This document shows positions 16,084 through 24,861 of a stretch of 64,000 nt of DNA, one piece after another. This DNA comes from Mycobacterium sp. URHB0044 (lineage in GTDB: Bacteria > Actinomycetota > Actinomycetes > Mycobacteriales > Mycobacteriaceae). The notes beneath the pieces were generated by a model that worked only from the letters and a program-made list of their open reading frames with translations, was not told the origin of the DNA and did not search any database. The DNA lies in the NCBI RefSeq assembly GCF_000620625.1, contig NZ_JIAW01000019.1:102300-166299 (forward strand). The letters are read 5' to 3'. The position numbers and the translations under genes were made by a program. Numbering within the stretch: the stretch's first letter is position 1; each line of letters opens with the position of its first letter.

Positions 16084-16131
16084 ACTACCTCCGCGCTGGT
16101 AGTTGACAGCTCCGAGCACATTGGCTTACGT
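16084..16131 (+). promoter_or_regulatory. Candidate iclR promoter with adjacent inverted repeat
   Basis: A -35 TTGACA sits at 16103-16108, followed after about 18 nt by TACGTT. Immediately upstream and touching the -35 is ACTACC-N8-GGTAGT (16084-16103), a perfect 6-bp dyad that could mediate autoregulation. The sequence match is good at -35 and weak at -10. Confidence 0.45.
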
Positions 16132-16178
16132 TCATCAGCGAAGCAATAATTCGCAGTACGAATTTTGGGAGCCCGCTG

Positions 16179-16988
16179 ATGACGAATACAGACAGTGGCG
16201 CGGTCGACGATGGCGGCTCGGCGCGACGCGACCGGGAGGTCGCCTCGGTGTCCAACGCAATGCGCCTGATCGAGGTGCTGGGCCGCGTGGACGCCTCCGG
16301 TGTCAGTGAACTGGCGCGCGAGTTGGAGCTCTCGAAGCCTGCCGTCGACCGGTTACTCAGCACGCTGATGAGCGGCGGCTACGTCGAGCACGTCGCAGAG
16401 GGGCGCAAATACCGACTCACCATGAAGCTGGTTGCGGTGGCCAACTCGATCAAGGACCGCACGGGACTCATCGATCTGGCCAGGCCAAAGCTTCTCGAGC
16501 TTGCCGAGATGTTCCACGAGACCGTCAACCTCGGGACCCTGCACCGCGGCTCGATCGTCTACGCCGACAGCATCGCCTCCCGCCAAATGTTCCGCATCGA
16601 ACCGATGCCCGGCTCCGAACATCCCGCCTATTGCACGGCTATGGGCAAGGTCGTGCTGGCGTTCTCGCCACCGGACCAGCTGGACAACTACCTGCGCGAC
16701 TTTCGGCCGGTGCCCTACACGCGGTTCACCGCGACCACCACTGGCGAGTTGCGCGAGCGCATCGAGAAGGCACGCATCGACGGATACGCCTTCGACGACG
16801 GTGAACTCGTCGAAGAGGTGTGCTGTGTCGCGGCGCCCGTACTCGATCCGCATGGCCGGGCCGTGGCGGCCATCTCCATCACCACGATCCGCAGCACGTT
16901 CACGAAATCCCGGGACCAGATCACCAAAGCCGTGGTGGAGGCGGCCCGTCAGGTCAGTGATTCCTTGGCGTTGGCGGAGTCGCGGTGA
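16179..16988 (+). CDS. IclR family transcriptional regulator
   Basis: 269 residues. The N-terminal winged helix (about 24-85) includes 'VSNAMRLIEVLGRVDASGVSE' and 'LELSKPAVDRLLSTLMSGGYVE'. The C-terminal GAF-like effector domain has 'HRGSIVYADSI', 'CTAMGKVVLAF', 'EVCCVAAPVLDPHGR' and 'AAISITTI', all typical of IclR. Such regulators respond to small organic acids and control catabolic operons. Its gene overlaps the dehydratase start by 4 nt (GTGA) and is divergent from the leftward operon, so it probably governs both arms. The effector may be a pathway acid. Confidence 0.9.
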   Translation: MTNTDSGAVDDGGSARRDREVASVSNAMRLIEVLGRVDASGVSELARELELSKPAVDRLLSTLMSGGYVEHVAEGRKYRLTMKLVAVANSIKDRTGLIDLARPKLLELAEMFHETVNLGTLHRGSIVYADSIASRQMFRIEPMPGSEHPAYCTAMGKVVLAFSPPDQLDNYLRDFRPVPYTRFTATTTGELRERIEKARIDGYAFDDGELVEEVCCVAAPVLDPHGRAVAAISITTIRSTFTKSRDQITKAVVEAARQVSDSLALAESR

Positions 16989-18697
16989 GCCGATCACAGA
17001 CCTGGTTCGGCGGCCTCGACAAGATCGGGTTCTTTCATCGCTCCGGCATCAAGGCAATGGGCGTGCCCAATCGGATGTTCGATGGGAGGCCGGTGATCGG
17101 GATCTGCAATACGTGGTCGCAGCTGACGCCGTGCAACGCACATTTCCGTGAGCTCGCCGAACACGTCGCGCGCGGGGTGTACGAAGCCGGGGGCTTTCCG
17201 CTGGAGTTCCCCGTCACGTCGATGGGCGAGACGCTGATGCGTCCCTCCACCATGCTGTACCGCAACCTTGTCAGCATGGACGTCGAAGAGACGTTGCGCG
17301 CCAACCCACTTGACGGTGTCGTACTGCTGTGTGGTTGCGACAAGACGACGCCCGCGTTGCTGATGGGTGCCGCCAGCGTCGACCTTCCGACGATCGTGCT
17401 GTCCGGCGGTCCGACCCTGCCGGGACGCCGTCGGGGAATGCCGTTGCCGTCGGGTACGGGCACCTACGCCATGTACGACCAGGTGCGCGCAGGCACCATG
17501 TCCACTGACGAGTTCGTCGCGGCAGAAGCCTGCATGTGGCGCTCCAACGGGCACTGCAACACCATGGGAACGGCATCGACGATGGCTTCTCTGGTTGAGG
17601 CCATGGGCTTGAGCCTGACCGACAACGCCGCCATACCCGCGGTCGATGCGAGGCGCAAGGTGCTGGCCCAGGACACCGGTGTGCGTGCCGTCCAGCTCGT
17701 GCGCGAGAACGTGACGATGTCACATATCCTTACTCGGGAGGCGTTCGAGAACGCGATCCGAGTCAATGCCGCGATCGGCGGTTCGACCAACGCCGTCGTG
17801 CACCTACTCGCCCTGGCCGGGCGCATCGAAGTGCCGTTGAGTCTGGATGACTTCGACAGCGTGGCCGCAGGCACGCCGCTGATCGTGGACCTGGTGCCGT
17901 CTGGCAAGTACCTGATGGACGAGTTCTTCGATGCCGGAGGACTGTCGGTGGTGATCGAAGAGCTGGGTGACCTGCTGCACCGCGACGCGCTCACCGTCAC
18001 GGGAAAGACGTTGGAGGACAACGTCGAGGGTGTCACATCCTGGGGTTCGCCGGCGATCCGGACACGGGAGAATCCGCTGCAGCACGACGCCGGCATCGCC
18101 GTCTTGCACGGCAACCTGGCCCCTGACGGCGCCATCATCAAGCCGTCGGCCGCCACAGCCGAGTTGCTTGTTCACCGCGGGACGGCGGTGGTCTTCGAGG
18201 ACATCGACGATCTGAAGGCCCGGATCGACGACCCCGAGTTGCCCGTCGACAAGGACTCCGTCCTCGTGCTCAAGGGGGCGGGCCCACGCGGATATCCCGG
18301 TATGCCGGAGATGGGCAACCTGCCGATACCCGCAAAGCTGTTGCGGCAAGGGGTGACTGACATGGTGCGCATTTCCGATGCCCGGATGAGCGGTACCGCG
18401 TTCGGTGCAGTGGTCCTGCACGTCGCTCCAGAGGCTGCGGCGGGTGGACCGCTGGCATACGTGCAGGACGGCGACGTGATCGAACTGGACGTGCCTGCGC
18501 GTCGACTGCATCTGGACATCGCCGAGGAGGAACTGGCCAGCCGTCGCGAGACCGCGCAGCTGTCCGGTGAGCGCAAGCGGATCGAAGGGGGCTACGTGCA
18601 GCTGTATCTCGAGCACGTCACCCAAGCCGACACCGGTGCTGACTTCGACTTCCTGCGCGGCAGGCGTGGCGCAGGGGTACCCCGTGCCAGCCACTGA
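16985..18697 (+). CDS. IlvD/Edd family sugar-acid dehydratase
   Basis: 570 residues with the three Fe-S cysteines of the dihydroxy-acid/aldonate dehydratase family: Cys50 in 'LTPCNAH', Cys118 in 'LLCGCDKTTPA' and Cys191 in 'GHCNTMGTAST'. It also carries 'AIGGSTNAVVHLLALAG' and 'ARMSGTAFGAVVLH'. The N-terminal 'GRPVIGICNTWSQLTPCN' and 'EFPVTSMGETLMRPS' resemble the pentonate (arabinonate/xylonate) branch more than housekeeping IlvD. The reaction is removal of water from a 2,3-dihydroxy acid to give a 2-oxo-3-deoxy acid. The start is GTG 16985, coupled to iclR. Exact sugar acid unknown. Confidence 0.87.
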   Translation: MSRSQTWFGGLDKIGFFHRSGIKAMGVPNRMFDGRPVIGICNTWSQLTPCNAHFRELAEHVARGVYEAGGFPLEFPVTSMGETLMRPSTMLYRNLVSMDVEETLRANPLDGVVLLCGCDKTTPALLMGAASVDLPTIVLSGGPTLPGRRRGMPLPSGTGTYAMYDQVRAGTMSTDEFVAAEACMWRSNGHCNTMGTASTMASLVEAMGLSLTDNAAIPAVDARRKVLAQDTGVRAVQLVRENVTMSHILTREAFENAIRVNAAIGGSTNAVVHLLALAGRIEVPLSLDDFDSVAAGTPLIVDLVPSGKYLMDEFFDAGGLSVVIEELGDLLHRDALTVTGKTLEDNVEGVTSWGSPAIRTRENPLQHDAGIAVLHGNLAPDGAIIKPSAATAELLVHRGTAVVFEDIDDLKARIDDPELPVDKDSVLVLKGAGPRGYPGMPEMGNLPIPAKLLRQGVTDMVRISDARMSGTAFGAVVLHVAPEAAAGGPLAYVQDGDVIELDVPARRLHLDIAEEELASRRETAQLSGERKRIEGGYVQLYLEHVTQADTGADFDFLRGRRGAGVPRASH

Positions 18698-19427
18698 CCG
18701 ACCCGTGTCGGTGATCACCGGGGGAGGCAGCGGTATCGGCCGCGCAGCCGGAATCGCCATGGCGAAGGCGGGACATCACGTGGTGTTCAGCGGAAGGAAT
18801 ACCGAAAGATTGAATGAGAGCGTCGATCTGGCGGGTTCCGGCGAGGCAGTGGTGCTCGACGTCACCGACGAACAGGCGGTCGAGGCAGCCTTCGCCGACA
18901 TCGCGCGGCGAATCGGACGCCTCGACGTGTTGATCAACTCGGCCGGTGCGTTCGGCACGCAGAAACCAGTGACCGAGACCTCGCTGCAGGACTGGACGCA
19001 CACCATGGACGTGAACGTCACGGGATCCTTCCTGTGCGCCAAGGCCGCGATGCGGATCATGGCGGCACAGGATCCGCGGGGCGGCCGCATCATCAACATT
19101 GGCTCGGTTTCGGCTCAGGTACCGAGGCCCCATGCCGTGCCCTATACGGCAAGCAAGTTCGCGATCACCGGCCTGACCCGGGCGTTGGTGCTGGAGGGAC
19201 GCGACTGTGACGTCGCGGTCGGCCAGATCGACGTCGGCAATGCCGCCACCGCGATGACGGCGAGTTTCGGTTCCCTGCGGGCCGACGGCACCATCGAGTC
19301 GGAGCCGAAAATCGATGTTCGACATGTCGCTTCGACGATCGCGCACGTGGCAGCGCTGCCCACGGACGTCAGTGTCCCATTTCTCACCATCATGGCGACC
19401 CGCATGCCGTTGTTGGGCCGTGGCTGA
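18684..19427 (+). CDS. SDR family oxidoreductase of the rightward operon
   Basis: 247 residues. It has TGGGSGIGR near residue 12, an Arg in 'FSGRNTERLN' after beta-2 (NADP-type), 'LDVTDEQAV', 'LINSAGAFGTQ', catalytic Ser and Tyr-x3-Lys in 'NIGSVSAQVPRPHAVPYTASKFA', and a C-terminal region without the usual DGG end. The start is GTG 18684, overlapping the dehydratase by 14 nt behind an AGGGG. It would oxidise the aldose or hydroxy acid that feeds the dehydratase, or reduce an intermediate; only the context supports this. Confidence 0.85.
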   Translation: MPATDRPVSVITGGGSGIGRAAGIAMAKAGHHVVFSGRNTERLNESVDLAGSGEAVVLDVTDEQAVEAAFADIARRIGRLDVLINSAGAFGTQKPVTETSLQDWTHTMDVNVTGSFLCAKAAMRIMAAQDPRGGRIINIGSVSAQVPRPHAVPYTASKFAITGLTRALVLEGRDCDVAVGQIDVGNAATAMTASFGSLRADGTIESEPKIDVRHVASTIAHVAALPTDVSVPFLTIMATRMPLLGRG

Positions 19428-19457
19428 GATATCCGACCACAGTTGGGAGTTCAGGCA

Positions 19458-20399
19458 ATGACTACGAAGATGGCGATCATCGGCTCGGGCAACATCGGCA
19501 CGGACCTGTTGATCAAGTGTCTGAGGGGATACCAGAACCTGGAGCCGGTGGCGATGGTCGGCATCGACCCGGACTCCGATGGTCTGGCTCGCGCCCGCAG
19601 ATTGGGTGTCGCCACCACCGACAAGGGCGTCGCCGGGCTGATCGCGATGCCGGAGTTCGGTGACGTCGACATCGTCCTGGACGCGACGTCGGCGAAGGCG
19701 CACGTTGCCAACGCCGAGGCGCTGGCGCCCTACGGCAAGCAATTGCTCGATCTAACGCCTGCGGCCATCGGCCCGTACGTCGTCCCGGTGGTGAACCTCG
19801 AAGCGCATCTCGAGGAGAAGAACCTCAACATGGTGACGTGCGGTGGCCAGGCGACGATCCCGATCGTCCACGCCATTTCACGGATCTCCCCTGTGCCATA
19901 TGCGGAGATCGTCGCCTCGATCGCATCGCGATCCGCCGGTCCCGGCACACGCGCCAACGTCGACGAGTTCACCGAGACGACGTCGAAGGCGATCGAGCAA
20001 GTGGGTGGGGCGCGGCGCGGCAAAGCCGTGATCATCCTCAACCCCGCCGAACCGCCGATGCTGATGCGGGACACCGTGACCGCCATCATCGAGGAGTACA
20101 GACCGGAGCAGATCACTGCCTCGGTTCTCGAGATGGTGGAGCGGGTCGCCCAGTATGTGCCCGGCTACCGGCTGAAGCAGAACGTTCAGATCACGCCGAT
20201 ACCCGATGACGAACCGCTTCGGACCCTCTTCGATGCGCAGCCCTGCGACCGGTGGAAGGTGTCGGTGTTCCTCGAGGTGGAAGGTGCCGCGCACTATCTG
20301 CCCGCGTACGCCGGAAACCTCGACATCATGACCTCAGCGGCTCTCGAGGTCGCCAACCGTCTCTCGCAAGAGACCGACAAGCTGAGCGGAGTCGCGTAA
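19458..20399 (+). CDS. Acetaldehyde dehydrogenase (acylating)
   Basis: 313 residues, the normal length for the MhpF/BphJ/HsaG family. It has an NAD-binding 'IIGSGNIGTDLL' at the N-terminus, 'DLTPAAIGPYVVPVVNLEAHL', and the nucleophilic Cys in 'NMVTCGGQATIPIVHAI' with 'RSAGPGTRANVDEFT'. It converts the aldehyde released by the aldolase into an acyl-CoA using NAD and CoA, in a channelling complex. ATG 19458 (MTTKMA) begins the Rossmann fold; the frame extends only five more codons upstream. It overlaps the aldolase start as TAATG. Confidence 0.93.
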   Translation: MTTKMAIIGSGNIGTDLLIKCLRGYQNLEPVAMVGIDPDSDGLARARRLGVATTDKGVAGLIAMPEFGDVDIVLDATSAKAHVANAEALAPYGKQLLDLTPAAIGPYVVPVVNLEAHLEEKNLNMVTCGGQATIPIVHAISRISPVPYAEIVASIASRSAGPGTRANVDEFTETTSKAIEQVGGARRGKAVIILNPAEPPMLMRDTVTAIIEEYRPEQITASVLEMVERVAQYVPGYRLKQNVQITPIPDDEPLRTLFDAQPCDRWKVSVFLEVEGAAHYLPAYAGNLDIMTSAALEVANRLSQETDKLSGVA

Positions 20400-21406
20400 T
20401 GACAACCAAGGTCTTCGTTCAGGACGTGACGCTGCGAGACGGCATGCACGCCATCCGGCACCGGATCGGTATCGCGCCGCTGGTGAAGATCGCGGCAGCC
20501 CTCGATGCAGCAGGCGTGGACGGTATCGAGGTGTCGCACGGGGACGGATTGGCGGCGTCCACGCTGACCTACGGGCCGGCGAGCCACACCGATGACGAGT
20601 GGATCGCCGAAGTCGCCGCCGTGGTCACCAACGCACGCCTGACCACGTTGCTGATCCCCGGCATCGGCACCATCAGGGATCTCGAGCGCGCCTACGATCT
20701 CGGCGCGCGGTCGGTGCGCGTGGCGACGCACTGCACGGAGGCCGACGTCGCTCCTCAGCACATCGAACGCGCGCGTGAGCTCGGGATGGATGTGTCCGGC
20801 TTCCTGATGATGTCGCATTACCTGCCGCCGGATGAGCTGGCCAAGAACGCCAAAGTGATGGAAGACGCTGGTGCGCATTGCGTGTACGTCACCGACTCGG
20901 CGGGCCGGCTCACAATGGACGGGGTGCGGGACCGCGTTCGCGCCTATCGCGCGGTGCTCGAACCGGAGACCGAGATCGGTATCCACGCCCATGAGAACCT
21001 CTCGTTGTCGGTCGCCAATTCGGTGGTGGCCGTTGAAGAAGGGGTGTACCGGGTCGACGCATCGCTGGCCGGACACGGTGCCGGCGCGGGCAACTGTCCC
21101 ATCGAGCCGTTCATCGCAGTGGCGAACCTGCTGGGTTGGCAACATAACTGCGACTTGTTCGCACTCGAGGATGCCGCCGATGATCTCGTCCGTCCTCTTC
21201 AGGACCGGCCCATCCGAGTCGACCGTGACACGCTCACCCTCGGCTATGCGGGCGTGTACTCGAGTTTCCTCAGGCACGCCGAGAAGGCGTCGCGCGACTA
21301 CGAGGTCGACATGCGTGATCTGCTGGTCGAGGTCGGCAAACGAGGCCTGATCGGCGGCCAGGAAGACATGATCGTCGACGTGGCGTTAACGATGGCCTCG
21401 CGCTAG
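20399..21406 (+). CDS. 4-hydroxy-2-oxovalerate aldolase
   Basis: 335 residues of the DmpG/BphI/HsaF family. It has 'VTLRDGMHAIRHR' (catalytic Arg-Asp), 'VEVSHGDGL' type metal region, 'VYVTDSAGRLTMDGV', the Mn-binding HxH in 'IHAHENLSLSVANS' and the C-terminal communication domain ending in 'IVDVALTMASR'. It splits 4-hydroxy-2-oxo acids into pyruvate and an aldehyde, which is passed by tunnel to the acylating dehydrogenase encoded just upstream. In mycobacteria the familiar pair serves steroid ring catabolism with a hydratase. Here no meta-cleavage genes are present; an IlvD-type dehydratase takes the hydratase's place. Confidence 0.92.
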   Translation: MTTKVFVQDVTLRDGMHAIRHRIGIAPLVKIAAALDAAGVDGIEVSHGDGLAASTLTYGPASHTDDEWIAEVAAVVTNARLTTLLIPGIGTIRDLERAYDLGARSVRVATHCTEADVAPQHIERARELGMDVSGFLMMSHYLPPDELAKNAKVMEDAGAHCVYVTDSAGRLTMDGVRDRVRAYRAVLEPETEIGIHAHENLSLSVANSVVAVEEGVYRVDASLAGHGAGAGNCPIEPFIAVANLLGWQHNCDLFALEDAADDLVRPLQDRPIRVDRDTLTLGYAGVYSSFLRHAEKASRDYEVDMRDLLVEVGKRGLIGGQEDMIVDVALTMASR

Positions 21407-21432
21407 GCATGATGGGGACACGGCGCCGAGCA

Positions 21433-24400
21433 CTACCGGAAGTCCCTCGACTTGGACATCACCCGCATGTCGAGCTTGCTCAACCGGTCGGCGACGACAG
21501 TGACCGCGCCGCTGGCGTTCTGCACGATGCCGCGCACCACCAAGCCAGACGCCGTTTGCGCCAGCTTGCGATGCTTGCCCCAAACACCCGGTGAACACAG
21601 CACATTGACCATTCCGGTCTCGTCCTCCAGGTTCAGGAACGTCACGCCCTGGGCCGTCGCGGGCCGCTGCCGGTGCGTCACCGCACCGGCGATCAGAATC
21701 CGGGTGCCGTCCGGTACCGACAGCATCCGGTCCGCGGGCACGACGCCGAGCTCGTCCAGACGCTCCCGCAGGAACTGGATGGGGTGGCTGTCCGGTGAGA
21801 CGCCGGTGGCCCACACGTCGGCTGCCGCCAACTCCAGATGCGTCATGCCGGGCAATGCGGGGATGTGTGAGGACGACCCCACGCCCGGCAGCCGATCCGG
21901 CCGGGCGGTGGCGGCGGCACCGGCAGCCCACAGCGCCTCACGCCTGTCGATGCCGAAGCAGCCGAGCGCCCCCGCGGTGGCCAGCGCCTCGGTCTGCGGC
22001 ACCGAGAGCTGAACCCGGCCGGTCAGGTCGAGCAGAGATGCGTACGGCCCGTTGGCCTTTCGCTCGTCGACGAGACGCTCGGCCAGTTCGGTGCCGATGT
22101 GCCGGACGGCGCCGAGGCCTAGCCGCACCTCCAACCCGGCGTTCTCCAGCGTGGCGTGCGCCAGGCTGGCGTTCACGTCCGGCCCGTGCACCACCACGCC
22201 GTGCCTGCGGGCATCGGCCACCAGGGACTGCGGCGAGTAGAAACCCATCGGCTGTGCGCGCAACAACGCCGCGCAGAACACCGCGGGATGGTGCAGCTTG
22301 AACCACGACGAGTAGAACACCAGGGAGGCGAAGGACAACGAATGGCTTTCCGGGAAGCCGAAGTTGGCGAAGGCCTCCAGCTTGTCGTAGATCCGGTCGG
22401 CCACCTCTCCCGTGATGCCGTGCCGGTTGCGCATGCCGTCGTAGAACCGGTCCCGCAGCCGTCGCATCTTCTCGGTGGACCGCTTGGAGCCCATGGCGCG
22501 ACGCAACTGGTCGGCCTCGGCGGCGGTGAAGCCCGCGCAATCCACCGCCAACTGCATCAACTGCTCCTGAAACAGCGGTACCCCCAACGTCTTCCGCAAC
22601 GCCTGCTCCATCGACGGGTGGTCGTACGTCACCGGCTCGATGCCGTTGCGCCGGTTGATGTAGGGGTGCACCGAGTTTCCCTGGATCGGCCCAGGCCGGA
22701 TCAACGCGACCTCGACCACCAGGTCGTAGAACACCCGCGGCTTGAGCCGGGGCAGCGTCGCCATCTGCGCGCGCGACTCCACCTGGAACACCCCGACCGA
22801 GTCGGCACGCTGCAGCATCTCGTACACGGCCGCCTCGGAGAGATCCAGCTTAGCCAGATCGACCTCGATGCCCTTGTGTTCGGCGATCAGGTCGATGGCA
22901 TAGTGCAGCGCCGAGAGCATGCCAAGCCCGAGCATGTCGAACTTCACCAATCCGATTGCAGCGCAATCATCCTTGTCCCACTGCAACACGCTGCGGTTCT
23001 CCATGCGCGCCCACTCGACGGGGCACACGTCGGCGATGGGCCGATCGCAGATCACCATGCCGCCGGAGTGGATGCCCATGTGTCGCGGCAGGTTGTGAAT
23101 CTGCATGGCGAGGTCGATCACCGGCTCCGGAATGTCCTCGACGTCGGGCGATTCCGCCAGCCCGTTCCACCGGCTGATCTGCTTGCTCCAAGCGTCCTGC
23201 TGACCCTGCGAGAAACCGAGCGCGCGGGCCATGTCGCGTACCGCGCTGCGGCCCCGGTAGGTGATGACGTTGGCCACCTGCGCGGCGTAGTCACGCCCGT
23301 ACCGGTCGTAGACGTACTGAATTGCCTTCTCGCGCAAGTCCGATTCGATGTCGATGTCGATGTCGGGTGGCCCGTCACGCGCCGGCGACAGGAACCGTTC
23401 GAACAGCAATTCGTTGGCGACCGGGTCGACGTGGGTGACACCCAACGCGTAGCAGACAGCCGAGTTGGCCGCCGATCCCCTGCCCTGGGCCAGGATGCCG
23501 TTCTCCCGACAGAACCGGGTGATGTCGTGGACCACCAGGAAGTAGCCGGGAAAGTTCAACTGGGAGATGACCTTCAGCTCGTGCTCGATCTGTTGGTAGG
23601 CGCGCGGCGCCCGCTCCGGAGGCCCGTACCGGTGCAGCGCTCCCGTCATCACCAGGTGTCGAAGCCAGCTGCCCTCGGTGTGCCCCTCGGGAACGTCGAA
23701 CGGCGGCAACTGCGGCGCGATGAGCGCCAGCCCGAAGGCGCACTGCTCGCCGAGGTCGGCCGCGGCGGTCACCACCTCCGGGCGGTGCGCGAACAGCTGC
23801 GCCATCTCCTCTCCCGACCGCAGGTGCGAGCCGCCCAGCGGGGCCAGCCAGCCTGCCGCGTCGTCCATCGAGTTGCGCGCCCGGATGGCGCCCATCGCCA
23901 TCGCCAGCCGACCGCGGCTCGGTTCCGCGAAGTGCGCTGCGGTGCTGGCCACGACGCCCACGCCGAAGCGCGGCGCCAGCGCCGCCAGCGCATCGTTGCG
24001 TTCGTCGTCGAGCGGATGACCGTGCCGGGTCAGCTCGATGCTGACCCGGTCGGCGCCGAACCGGTCCACCAGATCGGCAAGTGCGGCCTCCGCCGCATCG
24101 GGACCGCCGGTCGAGAAGGCTTGGCGCACATGGCCCTTGCGGCAACCGGTGAGGATGTGCCAGTGCCCACCCGCGGCCTCGGTCAGTTCGTCGAAGTCGT
24201 AGCGGGGCTTGCCCTTCTCCCCGCCGGCCAGATGCGCACGGGCCAGCTGCCGCGACAACCGTCGATACCCCTCCGGTCCGCGCGCCAGCACCAACAGGTG
24301 CGGGCCCGGTGGATCGGGTTCCTCGGTGCGGGCGACGTTTCCCAGCGACAGCTCCGCGCCGAACACAGTGGCGACGTCCAGCTCCTTGGCGGCCTCGGCG

Positions 24401-24756
24401 AACCGCACCACTCCGTACAGACCGTCGTGGTCGGTCAGCGCGATGGCACGCAGGTCCAGCCGGGCGGCCTCCTCCACCAACTCCTCCGGCGTGCTGGCCC
24501 CGTCGAGGAAGCTGTACGCCGAATGGGCGTGCAGTTCGGCGTACGGGACCGACGAACCGCGCCCTGCGGACCGGTCCGGTGGCTCGTAGCTCCCCCGCTT
24601 GCGCGACCAGGCCGGGCTGTCGCCACCATCACCGGTCGGCTCGGCCAGCGACGACCCGGCGCGGCGCGGCTTGCCACCCTCGGCGGGCCGAGGCAACCGG
24701 CCTGAGAGGACACGCTCCATCTCGGTCCAACTCGGCGGTCCGTTGTGCCAGCCCAC
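21433..24756 (-). CDS. dnaE2: Error-prone DNA polymerase DnaE2
   Basis: About 1107 residues, a C-family replicative-type polymerase. It has an N-terminal PHP domain beginning 'YAELHAHSAYSFLDGAS' (about 73-90), palm catalytic aspartates in 'GPPDIDIDIESDLREK' near 465, 'RGSAANSAVCYALGVT', and a C-terminal OB domain. DnaE2 performs DNA-damage-induced mutagenic translesion synthesis with ImuA' and ImuB. Adjacent GTG starts at 24762 and 24756 are possible; 24756 gives the MGW(H/S)NGPPSW-type N-terminus I associate with mycobacterial DnaE2. A perfect LexA box lies just upstream. It corresponds to Rv3370c. Confidence 0.95.
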   Translation of the reverse strand: MGWHNGPPSWTEMERVLSGRLPRPAEGGKPRRAGSSLAEPTGDGGDSPAWSRKRGSYEPPDRSAGRGSSVPYAELHAHSAYSFLDGASTPEELVEEAARLDLRAIALTDHDGLYGVVRFAEAAKELDVATVFGAELSLGNVARTEEPDPPGPHLLVLARGPEGYRRLSRQLARAHLAGGEKGKPRYDFDELTEAAGGHWHILTGCRKGHVRQAFSTGGPDAAEAALADLVDRFGADRVSIELTRHGHPLDDERNDALAALAPRFGVGVVASTAAHFAEPSRGRLAMAMGAIRARNSMDDAAGWLAPLGGSHLRSGEEMAQLFAHRPEVVTAAADLGEQCAFGLALIAPQLPPFDVPEGHTEGSWLRHLVMTGALHRYGPPERAPRAYQQIEHELKVISQLNFPGYFLVVHDITRFCRENGILAQGRGSAANSAVCYALGVTHVDPVANELLFERFLSPARDGPPDIDIDIESDLREKAIQYVYDRYGRDYAAQVANVITYRGRSAVRDMARALGFSQGQQDAWSKQISRWNGLAESPDVEDIPEPVIDLAMQIHNLPRHMGIHSGGMVICDRPIADVCPVEWARMENRSVLQWDKDDCAAIGLVKFDMLGLGMLSALHYAIDLIAEHKGIEVDLAKLDLSEAAVYEMLQRADSVGVFQVESRAQMATLPRLKPRVFYDLVVEVALIRPGPIQGNSVHPYINRRNGIEPVTYDHPSMEQALRKTLGVPLFQEQLMQLAVDCAGFTAAEADQLRRAMGSKRSTEKMRRLRDRFYDGMRNRHGITGEVADRIYDKLEAFANFGFPESHSLSFASLVFYSSWFKLHHPAVFCAALLRAQPMGFYSPQSLVADARRHGVVVHGPDVNASLAHATLENAGLEVRLGLGAVRHIGTELAERLVDERKANGPYASLLDLTGRVQLSVPQTEALATAGALGCFGIDRREALWAAGAAATARPDRLPGVGSSSHIPALPGMTHLELAAADVWATGVSPDSHPIQFLRERLDELGVVPADRMLSVPDGTRILIAGAVTHRQRPATAQGVTFLNLEDETGMVNVLCSPGVWGKHRKLAQTASGLVVRGIVQNASGAVTVVADRLSKLDMRVMSKSRDFR
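21434..21498. repeat. 65-bp direct repeat, right copy, inside dnaE2
   Basis: It lies within the last codons of the intact dnaE2, including most of its stop codon, and matches 9001-9065 with two mismatches. Together with the left copy it delimits the accessory island. If the island entered by recombination here, the 3' end now used by dnaE2 came with the island. Confidence 0.9.
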
Positions 24757-24768
24757 CCCCACAGTCTA

Positions 24769-24784
24769 TCGAACAAATGTTCGA
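24769..24784. promoter_or_regulatory. LexA (SOS) box of dnaE2
   Basis: TCGAAC-AAAT-GTTCGA is a perfect match to the mycobacterial SOS consensus (TCGAAC-N4-GTTCGA). It is 6-12 bp upstream of the possible dnaE2 starts. LexA repression and RecA-dependent induction follow from established knowledge of this gene. Confidence 0.93.
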
Positions 24785-24861
24785 TGAGCCATTTCCGATG
24801 ACTTCGGCTCTCAGGTCTAGTCCAATCAGAAAGAGCGAAAGACACCCGGAGGAAGGCAACC

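Noticed and set aside
22156..24705. 849-codon plus-strand frame through dnaE2
   Set aside because: It runs antisense to the clearly functional polymerase, is rich in Arg, Gln and His and has no family motif.
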